64,000 bases of DNA from Pelotomaculum schinkii (GTDB taxonomy: Bacteria; Bacillota; Desulfotomaculia; Desulfotomaculales; Pelotomaculaceae). Every line of letters starts with the position of its first letter. Within the stretch, counting starts at the first letter, position 1. The translations under genes were made by a program, and so were the position numbers. The notes under the pieces were generated by a model. That model had not been told where the DNA came from, searched no databases, and saw only the letters and a program-made list of their open reading frames with translations. This document shows positions 58,234-64,000 of the stretch, one piece after another. The DNA lies in contig NZ_QFGA01000004.1 in assembly GCF_004369205.1 (NCBI RefSeq), positions 62,001-126,000 of the forward strand. Direction: 5' to 3'.

Positions 58234-60543
58234 TTGAAGCTGAAAAGAAAAGCATTATCGATCCTGATGACACTATGCTTCCTGGCGGCAATGATCGTGC
58301 CGACCGCGACACCGGCCTTCGCGTCCGGTGATTTAGTCCCCCTGGCGGCTCCTAACGTCGACGACGGCGTCGTTACCGCTCTGGGCGGGGTTTTGCTCAA
58401 GATTACTGCAGGCTCCCTGCAGAAGGATCACAGTGTTAACTTTAGCCTGCCCAGTGATTTTGTCTGGGTTAAAGCATCAGGCACTGGCAGTAACGATGTC
58501 ATGACAGATACCGAGTGGCAAACTGTAAGCGGCAACACCTATGGCGAAAAAGCAGGCAACTACATTGAGGTGCCACAATACTATTCGGGAGACTACAACG
58601 GCCTGTATGGTTGCGGCCTCACGGTAAAACAGCTCAGCGACAGAGAAATCAGCGTGACCGTTGACGGCGAACCTTCATCTGGAGATGAATGTTTCCTGTA
58701 TGTTTATCCCAAGAAAATCTGGGTGGAAGACGGCTACGACGGAACTATCGACCTGGTTTCAGCAATACCTAACAATTCCGGCTTCCCGAAAGGCACCGTT
58801 ACCATCGGTAACGTCTCCGGTGGTGAAGTGACCGTCTCCGCAAGCGGCACGACCTCCTTTACCGATAGCGATGAGATCACCATCCGCGTTACTGAGGACA
58901 CCGCCGGCGCTCTGGAAGGCGGCAATAAATCCCTGGAGTTCGAACTGCCCAGCGGCTTTGTATGGTCAAACCCAGGAAGTGTGACGCGCGTTTGGGGCAA
59001 GCAAACAGAGCTGCCAACAAATACTAATCTGTTCACCACTAATAGTAAGGGTGACACCCTGTACGTGAACTTTAGCAGCAGTTTCTCAACTACAGAGGCT
59101 ATGAGCTTCGAGTTTAAGGCTACCATTACCGTGGACGACGAGACCAAAGCCAAGACGGGTGACGTCACGGTTAAGGTGAGCGGCGAAAGCGATGCCGCGC
59201 CGAGCGAGTTTTATGCCGGCGCCTACGGGACCTACGACAGCGGGATTACTGCCGGCGACCCGACGACCGTTTACGCGGGCATGCTCGAGCAGAAAATCGC
59301 CCCGATCACTATTTCTGAATCCGTTAAAGAGAGCATTATTGACGGCCGCACCCTGACCCTGGAACTGCCGGAGAACGCCCGCTGGGGTGACATCGATACC
59401 GACAGTGACAACGGCCTGAGTATTGACACTATCAGTTTCCCCGGCAAAGACGGCAAGACCGTCAAGCTCACTTTTAAAGGACCTTCCACCAAGGCCGCCG
59501 AACTGGTCCTGGACGACCTGGAAGTATCCCTGGAACCGGGCGTAACCGGCGACCTGGTGGTTAAAGTGGGCGGCACCGCCGGCCTGAGCGGCAGCCTGAC
59601 CGTGGCCGAAATCATCTCGCCGATTACCGCTGAAGCCACATCCGCGCCGGAAATCAAAATCGGCACGGTGAACAAAGGCGGCGAGGTGACCATAAGCGAA
59701 ACTGAAGCAGGCGCCATTAAAGAAGACAAGTGGATCGTCCTCGACCTGCCTACGGGCGTCCGCTTTGCCAACAAGCCTAGTGTAGAAGTAATTGAAGGCG
59801 ACCTCGACATCGACACCGGCAGCATAAAGAGCCAGGAAGACGACAACCAGATGACCTTCCAAATTGACAGCGATAGTAGCGAAGCCAGCACGATTAAGCT
59901 GACCAACCTCAACTACATTGTTGACCGGACCGTAGCTGAAGGAAATGTCGTCTTGAAGGTCAAGGGAAGCGCTGTAGCGAACGTCAACGACGCGGGAGAA
60001 GTAACAGACTACTACGGAGATCTTTCAAATGGGTACATTGAGATCGATAATGCAGAAGCTTTCATACCGGACGCCGGTCCTGCCATTTTCTCAAGGAGCG
60101 CCACTAACGCCAGTGCTGTTGTCGCCAAGGTCGTTACCCCGGCCCCCATTGATGTCAGTGCCACCGCCTCCTTTGTTATCGGCAGCACCACCTACACCGT
60201 CAACGGTGTTGAAGCAACCATGGACGTAGCCCCGTACCTGAAGAGCGACCGGACCTTCCTGCCCGTTCGGTACGTCGCCAACGCCCTGGGCGTAGCGGAT
60301 GCCAACATCATGTGGAACCAAGACGAGCAGAGCGTGGTTATCATCAAGGGCGACCGCGTGATCAAGCTCGTCATGAACAGCAACATCATGCTGATTAACG
60401 GCGTGCCGTTCACCATGGACGTTGCTCCCGAGCTGGTTGACCCGGGCCGCACCATGCTGCCCCTGCGGGCGGTTGCCCAGGCCCTGGGCGCAGATGTCCA
60501 GTGGGATGCTGCAACCCAGACCGTGACCGTTACCACCATATAG
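58234..60543 (+). CDS. Secreted beta-rich protein with C-terminal copper-amine-oxidase-N-like (stalk) domain
   Basis: 769 residues. Signal peptide (KRKALSILMTLCFLAAMIV..PAFA, cleaved after about 31). Residues ~40-630 consist of repeating acidic, Thr/Ser/Val-rich beta segments, each with an ELP/DLP turn (LELPENARWGD, LDLPTGVRFAN, FELPSGFVWSN). The C-terminus (about 655-769) is two Cu_amine_oxidN1 units (RTFLPVRYVANALG and RTMLPLRAVAQALG). No cysteine-rich or catalytic site is seen. This layout is common in abundant surface proteins of Pelotomaculum-type bacteria and suggests an S-layer or sheath component. TTG 58234 lies eight bases after AGGAGGG. Strong terminator downstream. Confidence 0.85.
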   Translation: MKLKRKALSILMTLCFLAAMIVPTATPAFASGDLVPLAAPNVDDGVVTALGGVLLKITAGSLQKDHSVNFSLPSDFVWVKASGTGSNDVMTDTEWQTVSGNTYGEKAGNYIEVPQYYSGDYNGLYGCGLTVKQLSDREISVTVDGEPSSGDECFLYVYPKKIWVEDGYDGTIDLVSAIPNNSGFPKGTVTIGNVSGGEVTVSASGTTSFTDSDEITIRVTEDTAGALEGGNKSLEFELPSGFVWSNPGSVTRVWGKQTELPTNTNLFTTNSKGDTLYVNFSSSFSTTEAMSFEFKATITVDDETKAKTGDVTVKVSGESDAAPSEFYAGAYGTYDSGITAGDPTTVYAGMLEQKIAPITISESVKESIIDGRTLTLELPENARWGDIDTDSDNGLSIDTISFPGKDGKTVKLTFKGPSTKAAELVLDDLEVSLEPGVTGDLVVKVGGTAGLSGSLTVAEIISPITAEATSAPEIKIGTVNKGGEVTISETEAGAIKEDKWIVLDLPTGVRFANKPSVEVIEGDLDIDTGSIKSQEDDNQMTFQIDSDSSEASTIKLTNLNYIVDRTVAEGNVVLKVKGSAVANVNDAGEVTDYYGDLSNGYIEIDNAEAFIPDAGPAIFSRSATNASAVVAKVVTPAPIDVSATASFVIGSTTYTVNGVEATMDVAPYLKSDRTFLPVRYVANALGVADANIMWNQDEQSVVIIKGDRVIKLVMNSNIMLINGVPFTMDVAPELVDPGRTMLPLRAVAQALGADVQWDAATQTVTVTTI

Positions 60544-60550
60544 CTTGACC

Positions 60551-60585
60551 AAAAAACCGGGCTCTTCATGAGCCCGGTTTTTTTT
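60551..60585 (+). terminator. Strong terminator, insertion site of the group II intron
   Basis: AAAAAACCGGGCTC pairs perfectly with GAGCCCGGTTTTTT around TTCAT, followed by more T. The intron begins five bases further on. Confidence 0.92.
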
Positions 60586-60589
60586 CTTG

Positions 60590-62494
60590 GTGCGCCCGGC
60601 ATGGGTGCAGTCTAACGGGTGAAAGTCCCGAGTGCGGGTTGATAGTGTCAAGCACATAGCCAAAGGCAAGGGTGTCCATCGTGAGGTGGAATCTGAAGGA
60701 AGCCGGAGGCAAACTTCTGATCTGACGAACAGAAATCACATTAGGCATATGTAGGCTGGGTAAGGTTGCCAAACAAACTGAAGCCCAAAACTATCCGGAA
60801 GTCTACGTTGTAGATGTGGCAGATAGATGGAAGGAAAGACTGCACTCTTACCCGGGGAGGCCTCACGGACGGGCTGAAACAGAGTATGAAACCCGGTTGA
60901 AACAAGATTTATCGTGAGGAGTCAGCCGAGGCCATAGTACAGAGGTGTTCTAGGCACCGACGGAAGGGCTGAACCAGCTGAACCAAAGGAGGTGCAGGTC
61001 AATGAAAGTCACTGATAGTGACAATATAAAACACAGACAACTTCGATTCGAAGACTATCTGCAAATGGTATCTGCGGAACAGAAAGAGTATGCAGAAGTG
61101 TGCGCGTCACTGAAGATGACTGAAACCGACAGCACCAACACGAACAAGCAGAAGGAAGGATTGCTGGAGCAAATTTTAGCCAGAGACAACCTGAACCGTG
61201 CCTACAAGCAGGTAAAGAGAAACAAAGGTGCAGGTGGAATTGATGGTATGCAGGTAGATGAACTACTACCCTACCTGAAAGAAAATCAGAAGGAACTTTT
61301 GCAATCCCTCCGGGACGGAAAATACCGGCCAAAACCCGTGCGCAGGGTAGAAATACCTAAAGAGAACGGAAAAACCAGAAAACTGGGGATACCAACCGTA
61401 GTGGACAGGCTTATCCAGCAAGCGATATGCCAAATCCTGACCCCAACCTTTGAGAAGCAGTTTTCAGACAATAGCTATGGATTTCGACCAGGAAGGAGCG
61501 CGCATGACGCGCTTAAAAGATGCCAGACCAATATCACAGAGGGCTATAAGTATGTAGTTGATATGGATTTGGAAAAGTATTTTGACACGGTGAACCAAAG
61601 CAAACTCATTCAAACACTGTCGGAAACGATAAAAGACGGACGAGTGATATCGCTTATCCATAGATTCCTGCGAGCAGGCGCTATGGTGGGCGGATTGTTT
61701 GAAGACAGCCCAGAAGGCGTGCCCCAAGGCGGACCCCTGAGCCCATTGCTTGGAAACATCATGCTGAATGAATGTGACCATGAACTGGAGAGGCGTGGAC
61801 ACCGCCTTGTCCGCTACGCAGACGACCTGATGATATTCTGCAAGAGCAGGAAGGCGGCAGAACGTACGCTAGACCATATTTTGCCGTACATCGAAGGAAA
61901 GTTATTCCTGAAAGTGAATCGGGAAAAGACGCAGGTGGCATATGTGAGCAAGGTCAAATATCTGGGATACAGCTTCTATATCTATAAAGGAGAAGGCAGG
62001 CTCAGAGTTCACCCGAAAAGCATCCGGAAACTCAAAGATAAAATCCGAGAAGTTACCGGACGCAGCAACGGAATGGGCATTGAGGCGAGGAAAACCCGAC
62101 TCAACCAAGTTATTAGAGGATGGGTAAACTACTTCAAACTGGCAGATATGAAGAAAACACTCAAAGAACTGGACGAATGGACGAGAAGCCGTATTCGAAT
62201 GGTGACCTGGAAACGATGGAAAAAGGTTCGGACGCGTCTCAAACGAGCAGGACTGGATGAGAAAAGGGCGTGGGATGTGGGCAAATACAAGAAAAGGCTA
62301 CTGGCGAACCGCCCATAGCCCAATCTTGTTAAGAGTCCTATCCAACGAGAGGTTCAAACGTGCCGGATACCTCAGTCTGACGGAATGTTACTCTGCGAAA
62401 TAATGTGTAAACTTTGGAAGCACCGTATACCGAATGGTACGTACGGTGCTGTGGGAGGTCGGCTACTCAATTAATGGGTAGCCTCCTACCCGAT
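60590..62494 (+). mobile_element. Group II intron
   Basis: 5' end GTGCG at 60590, then the conserved opening (CATGGGTGCAG, ACGGGTGAAAGTCCCG) of a common bacterial intron type; domain IV carries the maturase gene. Domain V is 62417-62450 (AGC triad 62419-62421, GAAT tetraloop, ACGTACGGTGCT 3' arm). Domain VI follows and the 3' end is about 62494 (CCGAT). It sits directly behind an intrinsic terminator, the target habit of class C introns, and the maturase lacks an endonuclease domain, as in that class. The exact class was not tested. Confidence 0.9.
61002..62318 (+). CDS. ltrA: Group II intron reverse transcriptase/maturase, C-terminus frameshifted
   Basis: 438 residues as it stands. Reverse transcriptase domain with GIPTVVDRLIQQAI, GFRPGRSAHDA, VVDMDLEKYFD, GVPQGGPLSPLL and the catalytic YADD (VRYADDLMIFC), followed by the maturase/X domain (HPKSIRKLKDKIREVTGR..GWVNYFK). 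The last dozen residues (KYKKRLLANRP) are out of frame. Removing one A from the AAAA run at 62292-62295 restores KGYWRTAHSPILLRVLSNER..AGYLSLTECYSAK, the normal family end, stopping at 62403. RBS AGGAGGTG precedes ATG 61002. Either the maturase is damaged or the base is a sequencing error. Confidence 0.9.
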   Translation: MKVTDSDNIKHRQLRFEDYLQMVSAEQKEYAEVCASLKMTETDSTNTNKQKEGLLEQILARDNLNRAYKQVKRNKGAGGIDGMQVDELLPYLKENQKELLQSLRDGKYRPKPVRRVEIPKENGKTRKLGIPTVVDRLIQQAICQILTPTFEKQFSDNSYGFRPGRSAHDALKRCQTNITEGYKYVVDMDLEKYFDTVNQSKLIQTLSETIKDGRVISLIHRFLRAGAMVGGLFEDSPEGVPQGGPLSPLLGNIMLNECDHELERRGHRLVRYADDLMIFCKSRKAAERTLDHILPYIEGKLFLKVNREKTQVAYVSKVKYLGYSFYIYKGEGRLRVHPKSIRKLKDKIREVTGRSNGMGIEARKTRLNQVIRGWVNYFKLADMKKTLKELDEWTRSRIRMVTWKRWKKVRTRLKRAGLDEKRAWDVGKYKKRLLANRP

Positions 62495-62597
62495 TATAAC
62501 GAAAAGGGAGCGTAACGAAATAATATGTACCCCATGTCAAGGACAATTTGGGTTTTTGGCATTCCAATCAAATAGGTATTTATGCTATACTAACCGT

Positions 62598-62697
62598 GCT
62601 TTACCACGAGGGAGGATAGGGCAAAGCTGAGGAGCGACCCGAGCGCCCGTGTGGGTTTACAAGGGAGGCGGTGCTTATCAGCACCGTTTCTTTTTAT
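62598..62697 (+). ncRNA. Candidate small RNA in the non-coding tail of the IS
   Basis: An extended -10 (TGCTATACT, 62583-62591) is followed by nested complementary segments CCACG/CGTGTGG, GGGC/GCCC and GCT/AGC (62603-62655) and by an intrinsic terminator CGGTGC-TTATCA-GCACCG then TTTCTTTTTATT (62669-62698). The -35 is weak. It is transcribed opposite to the transposase genes. Confidence 0.4.
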
Positions 62698-62765
62698 TAC
62701 AGCCAAGCACTGCCTCCCTGGAAACCAAAGCGAAAAACCTCGGGGTGTGGGGCAGAGCCCCACCT

Positions 62766-63719
62766 TCAATCTTCACCTTTTGCTTTTGGTATTGTTAAAG
62801 GGTATCTTCCTGTAACGAGATACCGGTAATACTCCCTTGGAGCTAATCTTGCCAAATCCCATTGGTATCGGTCTTTATTGTAATAAGCAGTCCAATCGCT
62901 GATTATATGGTGAATTTCTTCAAATGTTGTGCATTGAGAAATGTCAATTTCATCTTTCATGTGTCCATAAAAGGATTATTGAGGAGCGTTATCCCAACAG
63001 TTTGCCTTTCGGGACATAGACTGCCTCAGTTCACGGTCTTTTATCAGTTGGATAAACTTTATACTTGTGTAGTGTACCCCTTGATCCGAATTAATCAGAG
63101 TATCGGCTGACAAAAAGATACCATAATTCTCGATGAGCTGGTTCACAGTTTCCAGAACAAAATCGATTTCGAGAGATTTGCTCAGTACCCATGCGAGCAA
63201 CTCTTTTGTACAGGCGTCGATGATAGTAGACATATAGCACCGTGGTGCCTTCCCATTAATGATGTAGGTAATATCCGTAAGCAGAACAGCACGGGGACCG
63301 TGTGTTTCAAATTCCCGGTTCAGCAGGTTGGGGGCAACGTTGTTGGTTCTTAGTGCTTTGGCCATTCTTCTGTACGGATTCGCCTTGCGAATAGGACAGA
63401 TAAGTCCATGTTTCTTCATCAAACGTCGGATCTTCTTAATGTTCATATGCACTGGAGGAGCCATATGAAGAAGCCGCATGTAAATGCCGCGGGCTCCCTT
63501 GTTGTAGCCGCGAAACTTGTAAGCATCCAGAATGCTCAGGAAGTCCTTTTGATCTTGTTCCTCGCGCTGCCGTCTCAGGTCTTCTGTTTCAAGGTAGTGG
63601 TAGTATCCGGACCGCGAAACACCGGCAGCAGCGCACAGCCAGGTAATATTCAATAAGTTGTTATCTCGCTTTGTCATCTCAAGAATGACTCCGTACTTGG
63701 CAGATGCAGGGACATTCAT
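62766..63719 (-). pseudogene. IS3 transposase OrfB with an internal stop codon
   Basis: About 317 codons. It has an N-terminal HTH_21-like region (WLCAAAGVSRSGYYHYL), the linker GLICPIRKANPYRRMA, and an integrase core with the two catalytic Asp in LLTDITYI and INSDQGVHYTS. The frame is broken by TAA at 62976-62978 (minus strand), exactly where the catalytic Glu belongs: 35 residues separate it from the second Asp, and the next codons read SFYGHMKDEID as in intact relatives. The rest of the frame continues to 62766. ATG start at 63719 overlaps the orfA stop. The transposase cannot be active as written. Confidence 0.92.
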
Positions 63720-64000
63720 GTTTCCGCATCTCCCCGGCCTAAAGACACAATTTTTTTTAGAAACTCTATTTCTTGATCTTTATATGCCAGTTGCTGCTCA
63801 AGGTATTTTACTTTGGCTTCCGGGTCTGTGTAGTCTTTGAGATATGACCCGTATGTTTTTAAGTCTCTGAACCCTTTTCCCGCTCGAACTTCATTTCGGA
63901 TCATACCCTTCAATCCATTTACACGATTTACACGATTTACGCCAAGAATATCTGGATCGATGCCGAGCTCAATAACAATATCTCGTGGCTCTTTTCTTTC
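63716..64000 (-). CDS. IS3 transposase OrfA, 5' end outside the window
   Basis: The frame is open to the window edge on the minus strand; 94 codons are visible. DIVIELGIDPDILGVNR is the end of the helix-turn-helix region; the C-terminal part (EAKVKYLEQQLAYKDQEIEFLKKIVS) is the leucine-zipper coiled coil typical of IS3 OrfA. Its stop TGA overlaps the orfB ATG (ATGA). A 9-bp in-frame tandem duplication (CGATTTACA units, 63919-63941) gives VNRVNRVN. Confidence 0.88.
   Translation of the reverse strand, partial: ERKEPRDIVIELGIDPDILGVNRVNRVNGLKGMIRNEVRAGKGFRDLKTYGSYLKDYTDPEAKVKYLEQQLAYKDQEIEFLKKIVSLGRGDAET

Larger units (their letters stand above)
62526..64000 (-). mobile_element. IS3-family insertion sequence, truncated by the window end
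   Basis: The visible end is TGTACCCCATGTCAAGGACA (62526-62545), typical of IS3-family terminal repeats; the other end lies beyond 64000. It carries orfA and orfB on the minus strand, overlapping by ATGA, and an unusually long (about 240 bp) non-coding tail between orfB and the end. Only 31 bases separate it from the 3' end of the group II intron. Confidence 0.88.

Noticed and set aside
62292-62403. Programmed frameshifting to make the full maturase
   Set aside because: An A4 run with no slippery heptamer or stimulatory structure that I can see; a simple insertion is the more economical reading.

Overview
The window reads as one chromosomal segment of an anaerobic, endospore-forming Firmicute, most likely a Peptococcaceae-type organism (Pelotomaculum/Desulfotomaculum relatives). 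Three things point that way. Sporulation genes are present (sleB-ypeB, spo0F, spoIID, spoIIID). A DsrC-type sulfur carrier and an indolepyruvate:ferredoxin oxidoreductase are present. The backbone follows, with substitutions, the Bacillus subtilis order pyrG - spo0F - fba - tal - rho - rpmE - prfA - prmC - ywlC - mntP - ywlE - rpiB - glyA - mnaA - atp operon - ywmB - murA - spoIID - spoIIID - mbl. TTG and GTG starts are frequent and many gene starts are set by strong Shine-Dalgarno sequences. The species assignment is inference.

Layout. 1-2.5 kb: end of dsrC and the germination pair sleB-ypeB. 2.6-8.9 kb: a T-box-controlled Lrp/aminotransferase pair followed by a PaaK-type aryl-CoA ligase and iorAB, a coherent set for interconverting (aromatic) amino acids, 2-oxo acids and acyl-CoAs. 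8.9-9.5 kb: a non-coding stretch with opposed promoters that looks like the right end of an IS200/IS605 (TnpB) element. 9.5-32 kb: housekeeping genes (argS, pyrG, sppA, spo0F, fba, fsa, rho, an M23 peptidase, rpmE, prfA, prmC, threonylcarbamoyl-AMP synthase, mntP, arginine phosphatase, rpiB, glyA, dCMP deaminase, MazG, wecB). 33-41 kb: a complete F-type ATP synthase operon (atpZ-I-B-E-F-H-A-G-D-C). 41-44 kb and 50-52 kb: ywmB-murA-spoIID and spoIIID-mbl, split by an accessory block (44.3-50.4 kb) holding a VapBC pair and a TetR-regulated HlyD/ABC-2 exporter.

52-60.6 kb: cell-surface functions: a secreted KP-43-like subtilase with SLH anchor repeats, an ECF sigma/anti-sigma pair, and a large secreted beta-rich protein ending in a copper-amine-oxidase-N-like stalk domain. 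60.6-64 kb: mobile DNA. A group II intron sits immediately behind a terminator and has a frameshifted maturase. An IS3-family element follows, whose transposase has a stop codon exactly at the catalytic glutamate.

The intergenic DNA holds at least three repeat families: a two-hairpin palindromic element with a conserved tail, a 29-bp REP-like hairpin that sits next to two copies of it, and long hairpins whose arms are short tandem words differing from site to site. Several 5' leaders also look structured; two hide the ribosome-binding site inside a terminator-like hairpin. No tRNA, rRNA or CRISPR array was seen.
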